From Deltaproteobacteria bacterium (GTDB taxonomy: Bacteria > Desulfobacterota_C > Deferrisomatia > Deferrisomatales > JACRMM01): a stretch of 5,787 bases of DNA. Position numbers and translations under genes: made by a program. The stretch covers positions 1 to 5,787 of the forward strand of contig JACRCS010000460.1 of NCBI GenBank assembly GCA_016218905.1. The letters run 5' to 3'. Below, piece after piece: positions 1 through 5,787 of this stretch. The first letter of the stretch is position 1; each line of letters opens with the position of its first letter. The notes beneath the pieces were generated by a model. That model worked only from the letters and a program-made list of their open reading frames with translations, ran no database searches and was not told the origin of the DNA.

Positions 1-1113
1 CCCCCCGTGGTACGCGCCGAGACGGGACGCCGCCGACTGCATGGCGTTATGGGTTTGGAACATGGCGTTCGTCGTCGCGGCGGAGACGGGCGCCGGACGC
101 GCGGCGTTGACGATGGATGCTTCCGGAGCGGAGATCTCGACGGCCGAGAACACGCCGTCGTTCCACCGAATGTCCGGTGCCAGGATCGGCAGCATGCCGG
201 CCATGACAGCGCCTCGAAGACCGTTCATCGCGCAATTGATCGGTCCGGGTGCTTGCCGGCTGCTGCCCGTCATGTCCACCAGCAAGCGGTCGCCCCTCTT
301 TTCCAGGGACAGAGCGATCTTGTACAGGTTGTTCCGATGACCGTCGTGCTCGATGAAGTCGACCGACCGGAAGATGCCGTCGGGAAGTGACCGCAACCTC
401 GCTCGGAACTGTCGCTCCGACGCAGAGATCTCATTGCGCATCACCGACTCGACGGTCTGGACTCCGTACTTGTCGATGATCTCCAGCATGCGTCGGGTGG
501 CGATCCTGTTGGCGGAGATCATCGCCTTGAGGTCCAGTGCGACCATGGGCGGAATCCGCACCATACCCATGATCATGCGCCAGATGTCCTCCCGGAGCCT
601 GCCGTGTTCGACCAGCTTGACGCCGGGCAAGAGCAGCCCCTCTTGCTGAACGTCGTGAGCGTCCATCTGCAGACCGCCGAAGGCCATCCCGCCGACGTCG
701 ATCTCGTGTGCGTCTGCCCCCACCCACGCGACGATCCGGTCCTCGTACAGGACTGGAGCGAGCACCGCGACGTCCGGCTGATGGAGCGCGCCGCAGTAGG
801 GGTCATTCAAGACGAACATGTCGCCCTGGTTGATGCCGGGATTGTCGTGGTAGCTGTCGACGACGGTTCTGATCATTCCAGACATGCAGCCGGATTTGAA
901 TCCCACATGCCATCCCATGGCGACGACCTCGCCGTAGGGCCCGTAGATACCCGTATTGAAATCTGCGACGTCTGTTACGATCGGAGAGCCGGATACCCGC
1001 CGGATCGTAATCGCCTGCTCTTCGTTGATTGCGCTAAGCTTATGGCGCACTACCTCGAAGGTGATTGGATCCACTTTCTCTCGACCCGTCGCTTCAGTGG
1101 GCATCTCTTTCAT
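1..1113 (-). CDS. hyuB: HyuB-family subunit (hydantoinase B-like), partial, cut by window edge
   Basis: Reading from the ATG at 1113 gives 371 codons with no stop before base 1, so the C-terminal third or so of a usual 520-600 residue HyuB is missing. The product is the catalytic partner of HyuA in ATP-dependent hydantoinases, oxoprolinases and ketone carboxylases. Family marks in order are VDPITFEVVRHKLSAINEEQ (14-33), SPIVTDVADFNTGIYGPYGE (43-62), GDMFVLNDPYCGALHQPDV (97-115), DAHEIDVGG (134-142) and GPINCAMNGLRGAV near residue 300. His111, Asp114 and His136 have the H-x2-D-x21-H spacing that I recall for the Mn site of acetone carboxylase. The start is supported by AGGTGG six bases upstream, the 4-base ATGA overlap with hyuA, and a normal family N-terminus; Met4 is a less likely alternative. 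The plus-strand frames over this stretch have no recognisable homology. Exact activity is unknown. Confidence 0.9.
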   Translation of the reverse strand, partial: MKEMPTEATGREKVDPITFEVVRHKLSAINEEQAITIRRVSGSPIVTDVADFNTGIYGPYGEVVAMGWHVGFKSGCMSGMIRTVVDSYHDNPGINQGDMFVLNDPYCGALHQPDVAVLAPVLYEDRIVAWVGADAHEIDVGGMAFGGLQMDAHDVQQEGLLLPGVKLVEHGRLREDIWRMIMGMVRIPPMVALDLKAMISANRIATRRMLEIIDKYGVQTVESVMRNEISASERQFRARLRSLPDGIFRSVDFIEHDGHRNNLYKIALSLEKRGDRLLVDMTGSSRQAPGPINCAMNGLRGAVMAGMLPILAPDIRWNDGVFSAVEISAPEASIVNAARPAPVSAATTNAMFQTHNAMQSAASRLGAYHGG

Positions 1114-2906
1114 GCTACACCACCTTCTTCGATGACCAAGTTGCCGAATTGGTCCATAGTGGCGCACTGTGCCTGTCCCACGACTACGGTTGTGCTCGGA
1201 TGCTCTATGATCGTCGGCCCGTCCACCCGCTCGCCGATCGCGAGACCCCGCCAGTCCAGAACGGCGACAGGCTCGCGTCGCTTGGTCTCTTCTCGATAGA
1301 TCATCCGCTGTCGGCGCACGGCTCGCTCCTTTCCCGCCAACGTGGCAAAGGCGGGCTTTGGCGTACGTCCGACCCCCTCCACTCTAAAGGTCACGATCTC
1401 GATCCCCGCCAAGGTAAAGGCGGACTCTTGCCCGTAGGTTTCCTCGTACGACTTCGCGAAGCGCGCCGCGATGACGCCGACGAGATCGGCCGTGATCCGA
1501 CCGAGCGGCACCGGAACCATCAACTGGTGGGTCTGCATGCGATAGCGAATCTCGGCAAATCGCCTCAACTCGCGGTCGGTCTCGCCAAAACCGGCCGCTT
1601 CCAAGGCAGCCTCGCATTGCGTTTCGAGCGCCTGGAACTCCTCCTCGACCGCCTTCGCGTCGATCCCCAAGCCGTCTGCCCGGCCAGCGAGCACGCGACT
1701 GCGTTCGGCGGAGAAGAGGGTGTCGGAGGCCAGAGCACCGTAGGCCGAATGGACCATGGAGGTCGCCGGCACGATGATCTGGCGAATCCCGAGTTCCCGT
1801 CCGTACCCGGCGGCGTGGGTCGGGCCGGCGCCCCCGTATGCGTAGAGGACGAAGTTGCGGGGGTCGTGGCCGCGGTTGACCGTCACCTCGCGGAGCAGGT
1901 CAGCCATCTGCGAGTCGACGATCCGACGAATCCCGGCTGCCGCTTCTTCGAGACCGATGCCGAGCGGATCGGCGACCTGCTCCTGGATTGCGCGTGCAGC
2001 GGCCCGCGCGTCGAGCTTCATTCGTCCTCCGAGGAAGTTTTCGGGGTCGACGATGCCCAACACGACGTCCGCGTCCGTCACCGTAGGTCGGGCGCCGCCT
2101 CGACCGTAACAGACCGGTCCAGGAATCGACCCTGCGCTTTCAGGCCCGATCTTGATGAGCCCGCCGCGCACCGTAACGATCGAGCCGCCTCCGGCTCCGA
2201 TGGTGGCGATGTCGACCATCGGGGTACTGCAGTGATAACCGGAAGTCTCCTTTCCGAGTGCAATCAAGGGCTGGCCTTGCACGATGACGCTCACGTCGAA
2301 GCTCGTTCCACCCATGTCGCTCGTGATCACATTGGAGTGTCCCAACGTTTGCGCCAGGTAGCGGGAACCTGTCACTCCTCCGGTGGGGCCGCTCAAGACG
2401 GTGAGCACCGCTCGCTCTGCAGCGTCACTGGCAGGGATGACGCCGCCCAGGCTGTTGAGTACGCTGAAGTTGCCCCTGAAGCCGCTGTCGCTCAGCATCT
2501 TTTCAACGCGCCGGTAGTGACTCCGAGCAGCAGGTGCCAGGTAGGCACTGATCAACGTGCTGGAAGTCCGCTCGTACTCGCCGATCACCGGGCTGACTTC
2601 GCTCGACAGGCTCACGGCTACGCGGTCACCGGCGACCTCGCGGATGATTTCCCGTATCCGCAACTCGTGTGAGGGATTGCGAAAGGACCACAGCAGGCAG
2701 ACGGCGATCGCTTCGGCGCCAGAAGCCGACGCTTCCTCCACGACGCTCCGGACCGCGTTCTCGTCCAACGGCAGCAGCACCCTGCCGGCTTGATCCACCC
2801 GCTCGGGCACCTCGCGTACCCGTGTCCTCGGCACGATCGGGTCGGGGTATCGCCGCTCACAGTACATTCCCAGACGCTCGCGCGGCATGTGGGCCGTAAA
2901 ACCCAT
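1110..2906 (-). CDS. C-terminal fragment of hyuA (downstream of the frameshift)
   Basis: This 598-codon open frame, from the first in-frame ATG after the break, holds the hydantoinase/oxoprolinase core and C-terminal domain of HyuA: SGPTGGVTG (172-180), DMGGTSFDV (197-205), GAGGG (237-241) and YGGAGPTHA (357-365). HyuA-like sequence begins at least four codons upstream (LQRI, from 2918). No Shine-Dalgarno stands before the ATG at 2906 (CTTCTGCAGCGGATC), and the N-terminal DTGGTFTD loop is missing, so independent initiation is unlikely. Codon use and conservation look intact. Confidence 0.75.
   Translation of the reverse strand: MGFTAHMPRERLGMYCERRYPDPIVPRTRVREVPERVDQAGRVLLPLDENAVRSVVEEASASGAEAIAVCLLWSFRNPSHELRIREIIREVAGDRVAVSLSSEVSPVIGEYERTSSTLISAYLAPAARSHYRRVEKMLSDSGFRGNFSVLNSLGGVIPASDAAERAVLTVLSGPTGGVTGSRYLAQTLGHSNVITSDMGGTSFDVSVIVQGQPLIALGKETSGYHCSTPMVDIATIGAGGGSIVTVRGGLIKIGPESAGSIPGPVCYGRGGARPTVTDADVVLGIVDPENFLGGRMKLDARAAARAIQEQVADPLGIGLEEAAAGIRRIVDSQMADLLREVTVNRGHDPRNFVLYAYGGAGPTHAAGYGRELGIRQIIVPATSMVHSAYGALASDTLFSAERSRVLAGRADGLGIDAKAVEEEFQALETQCEAALEAAGFGETDRELRRFAEIRYRMQTHQLMVPVPLGRITADLVGVIAARFAKSYEETYGQESAFTLAGIEIVTFRVEGVGRTPKPAFATLAGKERAVRRQRMIYREETKRREPVAVLDWRGLAIGERVDGPTIIEHPSTTVVVGQAQCATMDQFGNLVIEEGGVA
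1120..1125 (-). promoter_or_regulatory. Shine-Dalgarno site for hyuB
   Basis: AGGTGG on the minus strand, inside the last hyuA codons, lies 6 bases before the hyuB ATG (1113-1111). With the ATGA overlap it points to translational coupling, so the upstream hyuA frameshift would tend to reduce hyuB translation unless this site loads ribosomes on its own. Confidence 0.6.
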
Positions 2907-3208
2907 GATCCGCTGCAGAAGATCGTGTCTCGAAAGCCTTGAGTCGTTATGAGCCAGGTCTCGGCTCCCTTGCGCTCGATGAGGGCATTGGTGGCTTGCG
3001 TCGTGCTGTATCCGACCCGCGCCACCTCCGGAAGGAACTCTTCCAACGATTGGCCGCGTTCAGCAGCAACCAAGCGTAAGGCCTCAAAGACGCCCTTCTC
3101 CAACTCACCTACAGTGGTAGGCGACTTGGCGGTATGAACGGCTCCGGAGTCGCTCATCGCGACGACATCGGTGAATGTGCCGCCCGTATCCACACCTACG
3201 TACAACAT
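2618..3208 (-). CDS. N-terminal fragment of hyuA (as read before the frameshift)
   Basis: This 196-codon frame is what a ribosome would read from the hyuA ATG. Only residues 1-96 (MLYVGVDTGG to GFRDTI) are HyuA-like and hold the first ASKHA phosphate motif. From about 2920 down to the stop at 2618 the peptide is out-of-frame, Arg-, Cys- and Ser-rich sequence without homology. The fragment lacks the second half of the nucleotide site, so it should be inactive alone. It is part of the interrupted hyuA, not a separate gene. Confidence 0.7.
   Translation of the reverse strand: MLYVGVDTGGTFTDVVAMSDSGAVHTAKSPTTVGELEKGVFEALRLVAAERGQSLEEFLPEVARVGYSTTQATNALIERKGAETWLITTQGFRDTIFCSGSWVLRPTCRASVWECTVSGDTPTRSCRGHGYARCPSGWIKPAGCCCRWTRTRSGASWRKRRLLAPKRSPSACCGPFAIPHTSCGYGKSSARSPVTA
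2919..2921 (-). other. Frameshift point in hyuA (one base missing)
   Basis: The minus strand reads ACG ATC TT|CTG CAG CGG ATC ATG. GFRDTI ends at 2921 in the upstream frame and LQRIM begins at 2918 in the other frame, leaving two bases where three are needed. There is no homopolymer of three or more at the break and no X-XXY-YYZ slippery heptamer, so programmed slippage is not supported. A CTGCAG palindrome sits directly beside it (2913-2918). Confidence 0.8.
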
Positions 3209-3215
3209 TCGGGGC

Positions 3216-3221
3216 CCTCCT
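3216..3221 (-). promoter_or_regulatory. Shine-Dalgarno site for hyuA
   Basis: A perfect AGGAGG on the minus strand lies 7 bases before the hyuA ATG (3208-3206), within the 25-base SDR-hyuA gap (3209-3233). The gap has no obvious terminator hairpin, which supports read-through from the SDR. Confidence 0.75.
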
Positions 3222-3233
3222 CGTTCACTCTCG

Positions 3234-4112
3234 CTACGTTAGCAGCACTTGTTGTACGTACTCCGAGAGCTCCTCGAAGCTCCACGGCCCCTCCCGCTTA
3301 TAGAGCACCCGGTCGTCGTTCCTGATGGAGCAGATGCTGATATCGTTGCCGCAAACCATGAAGATCCTGCCCGTGACCTTTGCCGCTTCTTCGGAACAGA
3401 GATACACGGGCAGCGGCGGCACGGAGTCAGGAGTCGGCGCATTCGTCAACTGGTTGAACTCCCTTCGGCTCTCGTAACCCTCCTCGAAGCGCCTCCGATG
3501 GAGAGCGACGAAGGCCTCCTTGTCCAGCATGCCTTTCCCGTCGTCGGTATCCGCGATCGGCCCGTAGCAGTTGCAGGTCACCCCGTAGCGGGCCATCTCC
3601 TCCGCGACGGTCAGGGTCAAGCCCACGGTGCCTGCCTTGGCCGCGCTGTAGTTGCCGTTTCCCGGGATCCCGAGCCACGCCCCCGAGATGGTGTTCACGA
3701 TCCGGCCGTATCCCTGCTCCTTCATGTGCACGGAGGCGTGGCGGATGCAGTTGAACGTGCCCTTCAGGTGCACCGCGATCACCGAGTCCCACTCCTCCTC
3801 GGTCATCCGCCAGATCACCCGCGGGCGCATGTTGCCGGCGTTGTTGACGAGGATGTCGACGCGGCCGAACCGCTCCACCGCGGTCCGGATGAGCTCTCCG
3901 GAGGCCTTGAAGTCGGAGACGTCGCAGGCGAAGGCCGTGGCTACGCCGCCCTCCCGGACGATCTCGTCCGCCGCGGCTTGGGCCATCTCCGCCCTGCGCG
4001 CGTTGGTGACGACGCTCGCTCCTTCTCTTCCCATTGCCAGCGCGACGGCCTTGCCGACGCCGTGGCCGGACCCGGTGACCACCGCCACCCTCCCCTCGAG
4101 ATGGCGGCTCAT
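3234..4112 (-). CDS. Classical SDR oxidoreductase, MFE-2/17beta-HSD4-like
   Basis: The 292-residue product is an NAD(P)-dependent short-chain dehydrogenase/reductase with a single Rossmann domain, probably interconverting an alcohol or 3-hydroxyacyl group and a ketone. It shows the cofactor motif TGSGHGVG (13-20), CDVSD (63-67), NNAG (90-93), Ser143 and the Y155-S-A-A-K159 active site. The usual tetrad Asn is His115 in VHLKGTF, a pattern I recall from the dehydrogenase part of peroxisomal multifunctional enzyme 2. Arg39-Arg40 after the second strand, with no Asp there, suggests NADP(H) (inference). It is about 40 residues longer than a minimal SDR: an insert near 190-225 and a C-terminal tail (about 258-292) with GPWSFEELSEYV. 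The ATG overlaps the ligase stop (ATGA), 7 bases after GGAGG, so the two are translationally coupled. The same frame stays open upstream through the ligase to about 5585, but that reading has no SDR homology and is a shadow. EntA/DhbA is unlikely given the length and missing partner genes. Confidence 0.93.
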   Translation of the reverse strand: MSRHLEGRVAVVTGSGHGVGKAVALAMGREGASVVTNARRAEMAQAAADEIVREGGVATAFACDVSDFKASGELIRTAVERFGRVDILVNNAGNMRPRVIWRMTEEEWDSVIAVHLKGTFNCIRHASVHMKEQGYGRIVNTISGAWLGIPGNGNYSAAKAGTVGLTLTVAEEMARYGVTCNCYGPIADTDDGKGMLDKEAFVALHRRRFEEGYESRREFNQLTNAPTPDSVPPLPVYLCSEEAAKVTGRIFMVCGNDISICSIRNDDRVLYKREGPWSFEELSEYVQQVLLT

Positions 4113-5773
4113 CCTTTCGCCTCCGCCTTCAACGTTTCGGCGATCCTCGCGCGGAGGGCCTTCTTGTCGACCTTGCCGACCTTCGTCGTCGGCAGCTCCG
4201 GCACGAGCTCCAGGCGCTCCGGAACCTTGAAGCCGGCGATTCCCGAATGGGTGACGAGGAAGGCATTGAGCTCCTCGAGGCTCATCTTCACTCCCTCGTG
4301 CGGCACGACGAAGGCGCAGACCCTCTCTTCCAGGGTCCTGTCCGGCATCGCGACCACCGCGACTTCCCTTACCTTGCGGAAGCTCCGGATGCAGACCTCG
4401 ACCTCCTCGGCGTTGATCTTCTCGCCGCCTCGGCTGATGCAGTCCTTGACCCGCCCGGCCCAGGCGTAGTTCCCCTGGGCATCCTTCCGGGCCAGATCCC
4501 CGGTCTTGTAGAAGCCGTCCGGCGAAAAGGCTTCCAGGTTTCGCTCGGGCGCCTTGTAGTAGCCTCGGATCGTGTACGGGCCTCTGCACCAGAGCTCTCC
4601 GACCTCCCCGACCGCCACTTCCCGCCCCGTGTCGACATCCATCAGCCGGACCTCGTCGCCCTCGGATACGGGCCTGCCCACGGTGCCCATCTTCGTCTCC
4701 ATCGGGTCCGAGCTTCGGGTCAGACAGATCAGGCCTTCGGCCATCCCGTAGTTCTGCCCCAAGTCGCATCCGCCGAACATCTCCTTCAGCTTCAGCTGGT
4801 CCTCCGGAGGGATGTTTCCCGACCACCAGATGAGCCGGACGGAGCCCAGGTCGTACTTCTCCCGGAGCTCCTTCGGACACTCCAGCATCCGGTACATGAG
4901 GACGACGACGCTCCCCAGGATGGTGACCCTGCTGGAGGAGATCGCGCGCAGGATCGACTCCGGCGAGAAGGACTCGGTGAGCACGCAGCAGGCGCCGAGA
5001 AGGTGACACGGCAGGAGGCCGTTGACGATAGGTCCGTTGTGCATGAGCGGCATCGGGATGAGGACCCGGTCGTCTTGCGTCAGCCCGAGGGCCGCAGCCA
5101 CAGCCTTGGCGTTGTAGTAGTAGTCGTTGTGGGTGCGCGGGATCAGCTTCGGCGTTCCGGTAGTGCCGCCCGAAAGCTGAAAGACGACCGGCTCGGCGGG
5201 ATCGGGCGAGAAGCGCGAGAGCCTCCCCCGCACCGTTCCCTGGTCGAGGGGCCGCTCCAGCGATCGCCGAAGGGAAGCCGCGCCCGGCTGTTTGGGCTCT
5301 CCCAGGGTGAGGAGGAACTCGAGGCTCGGCGCCTCCTTCCGCATGACGACGGCGAACTCGTCGTAGTCGAAGCCCTTCACCTCGCCGCCGGGGATGACGT
5401 GCACCCGCGCCTGCGTCTCCCGCGCCAGGAAACCGATCTCCGCCGAGCGGTGGGTCGGAAGCGAGCAGATCGGGATCGCGCCGATCTTCAGGCAGGCGTA
5501 GAAGACGTAGACGAGCTCCGGCACATTGAAGAGCTGCATCACGACGCGATCGTAGGTGTTGACCCCCAGCTCGGCCAGGAGACAAGCGATCCGGTCGACC
5601 CCCTCACCCATCTCCCGGTAGCTGATGTCCCTGCCGTCGTAGGCCAGAGCGGCCCGGTCGGCGTATGCCTCTACGACGCGGTCCAGGTGCTCGCCGAAGG
5701 CGACATCCTGCCAATATCCCCGGCGCCGGTACTCGTCCTCGAACTCCCTGGGCCAGCGAACCACACCTTCCAA
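4109..5773 (-). CDS. DhbE/EntE-type AMP-forming aryl-acid ligase (ANL superfamily)
   Basis: The 554-residue product is a full-length adenylate-forming enzyme. It should activate a carboxylic acid with ATP to an acyl-AMP and pass it to CoA or a carrier-protein thiol in the cytoplasm. Visible core motifs are the P-loop SGGTTGTPK (201-209), NYGMAEG (341-347), GFYKTGD with Asp426, GRVKDCISRGGEKI (440-453) and the C-terminal KVGKVDKK with the probable catalytic Lys534. The N-terminus (WPREFEDEYRRRGYW), the IPRTHNDY stretch after the P-loop and RGPYTIRGYYKA closely resemble 2,3-dihydroxybenzoate-AMP ligases such as DhbE (539 aa, from memory). His245-Asn246 match the aryl-acid pair of that family, but Asn251 stands where DhbE has Ser. 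The start is TTG at 5773, chosen because a strong AGGAGGTG precedes it and the N-terminus lines up with DhbE; the frame stays open to the window edge. It is the first visible gene of the operon and its stop overlaps the SDR start by 4 bases. Family is certain; substrate and acceptor are not. No carrier-protein gene is present here. Confidence 0.93.
   Translation of the reverse strand: MEGVVRWPREFEDEYRRRGYWQDVAFGEHLDRVVEAYADRAALAYDGRDISYREMGEGVDRIACLLAELGVNTYDRVVMQLFNVPELVYVFYACLKIGAIPICSLPTHRSAEIGFLARETQARVHVIPGGEVKGFDYDEFAVVMRKEAPSLEFLLTLGEPKQPGAASLRRSLERPLDQGTVRGRLSRFSPDPAEPVVFQLSGGTTGTPKLIPRTHNDYYYNAKAVAAALGLTQDDRVLIPMPLMHNGPIVNGLLPCHLLGACCVLTESFSPESILRAISSSRVTILGSVVVLMYRMLECPKELREKYDLGSVRLIWWSGNIPPEDQLKLKEMFGGCDLGQNYGMAEGLICLTRSSDPMETKMGTVGRPVSEGDEVRLMDVDTGREVAVGEVGELWCRGPYTIRGYYKAPERNLEAFSPDGFYKTGDLARKDAQGNYAWAGRVKDCISRGGEKINAEEVEVCIRSFRKVREVAVVAMPDRTLEERVCAFVVPHEGVKMSLEELNAFLVTHSGIAGFKVPERLELVPELPTTKVGKVDKKALRARIAETLKAEAKG
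4120..4124 (-). promoter_or_regulatory. Shine-Dalgarno site deciding the SDR start
   Basis: GGAGG on the minus strand, inside the last codons of the ligase, sits 7 bases before the ATG at 4112-4110. Because the frame is open far upstream, this site and the SDR N-terminal homology fix the start. Confidence 0.7.
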
Positions 5774-5777
5774 AACC

Positions 5778-5785
5778 CACCTCCT
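5778..5785 (-). promoter_or_regulatory. Shine-Dalgarno site for a TTG start (ligase)
   Basis: AGGAGGTG on the minus strand lies 4 bases (6 from the AGGAGG core) before the TTG at 5773-5771. It is close to a perfect anti-16S match and there is no nearby in-frame ATG, so it decides the start. Only 14 bases of upstream sequence are visible, too little to look for a promoter. Confidence 0.75.
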
Positions 5786-5787
5786 CG

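Larger units (their letters stand above)
1110..3208 (-). pseudogene. hyuA: HyuA-family subunit (hydantoinase A/oxoprolinase-like) with one-base frameshift
   Basis: Taken across the frameshift, this gene encodes about 699 residues, the normal length for HyuA proteins: ATP-dependent ASKHA-fold subunits of hydantoinases, oxoprolinases and acetone/acetophenone carboxylases. They phosphorylate a substrate carbonyl or enol and work with a HyuB partner. In composite numbering, VGVDTGGTFTDV (4-15) is the N-terminal phosphate loop, YSTTQATNAL (67-76) the conserved strand after it, SGPTGGVTG (273-281) and DMGGTSFDV (298-306) the second nucleotide-binding half, IGAGGGSI (337-344) a glycine loop, and YGGAGPTHA (458-466) the conserved core near the C-terminal domain; the protein ends in FGNLVIEEGGVA. 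The first 96 codons end at GFRDTI in one frame; homology resumes one frame over with LQRIMGFTAHM. One missing base at 2919-2921 explains both. Everything downstream is intact for 598 codons, so the lesion is recent or a sequence error. Its stop overlaps the hyuB ATG by 4 bases. The family is clear; the substrate cannot be read from sequence. Confidence 0.85.

Noticed and set aside
604..1299. A 231-codon plus-strand open frame over hyuB and the hyuA end.
   Set aside because: There is no homology, and the minus strand here reads as an uninterrupted HyuB with family motifs.
1065..2672. A 535-codon plus-strand open frame opposite hyuA.
   Set aside because: The translation is Arg-, Asp-, His- and Ala-rich low-information sequence with no motif, and the opposite strand codes a clear HyuA. 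Long antisense frames are expected in GC-rich genes.
2904..2925. Programmed ribosomal frameshift in hyuA.
   Set aside because: A -1 slip would be needed, but there is no slippery heptamer and I see no convincing downstream stem-loop; a one-base loss is simpler.
3209..3233. Possible terminator or promoter in the SDR-hyuA gap.
   Set aside because: Only 25 bases are available, largely taken up by a Shine-Dalgarno. A short GGGCCC palindrome there is not followed by a T-run.
3249..4469. A 406-codon plus-strand open frame opposite the SDR and the end of the ligase.
   Set aside because: It has no recognisable domain and no credible ribosome site. It mirrors two well-supported minus-strand genes.
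4113..5585. Upstream extension of the SDR frame through most of the ligase, which would make a 783-residue fusion.
   Set aside because: The extension is an Arg/Gly-rich shadow of the ligase in another frame. The SDR has its own ATG, ribosome site and normal N-terminus at 4112.
3234..5773. Siderophore (dihydroxybenzoate) locus, because a DhbE-like ligase sits beside an SDR as in entA/entE.
   Set aside because: The SDR is longer and MFE-2-like, no isochorismate synthase, isochorismatase or carrier protein is visible, the ligase lacks the DHB Ser, and the next genes are HyuA/HyuB.

Overview
The window carries one tightly packed operon, read entirely on the minus strand (right to left). In transcription order it holds a DhbE/EntE-type AMP-forming aryl-acid ligase, a classical short-chain dehydrogenase/reductase (SDR), a HyuA-type (hydantoinase A/oxoprolinase) subunit, and the first 371 codons of a HyuB-type (hydantoinase B) subunit that runs off the left edge. 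The plus strand has no credible gene. I see no RNA gene, mobile element, CRISPR array or terminator, and no gap longer than 25 bases between genes.

The DNA is GC-rich (about 58-75 % in hand-counted 60-base lines). All four genes have purine-rich Shine-Dalgarno sites, and two junctions (ligase/SDR and hyuA/hyuB) are 4-base ATGA overlaps. This fits a high-GC bacterium, possibly proteobacterial or a related environmental lineage. The sequence does not settle the taxon.

Layout: 5773-4109 is the ligase, with a TTG start behind a strong AGGAGGTG. 4112-3234 is the SDR. 3208-1110 is hyuA, which is full length in homology terms but interrupted by a one-base deletion near 2919-2921, so it reads as two overlapping frames. 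1113-1 is hyuB, cut by the window edge.

How the genes may work together (inference): an alcohol-oxidising SDR, a HyuA/HyuB pair of the superfamily that includes ATP-dependent ketone carboxylases (acetone and acetophenone carboxylase), and an acid-activating ligase match the logic of anaerobic 1-phenylethanol/acetophenone catabolism: alcohol to ketone, ketone carboxylated to a beta-keto acid, acid activated for thiolysis. The ligase has the His-Asn pair typical of aryl-acid-activating enzymes but an unusual residue where DHB and salicylate enzymes carry Ser or Cys. An aromatic or other bulky substrate is therefore plausible but unproven. Hydantoinase, oxoprolinase or lactamase activity is also possible for HyuAB. 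The frameshift leaves open whether the operon is functional in this strain or the base is a sequencing or assembly error.
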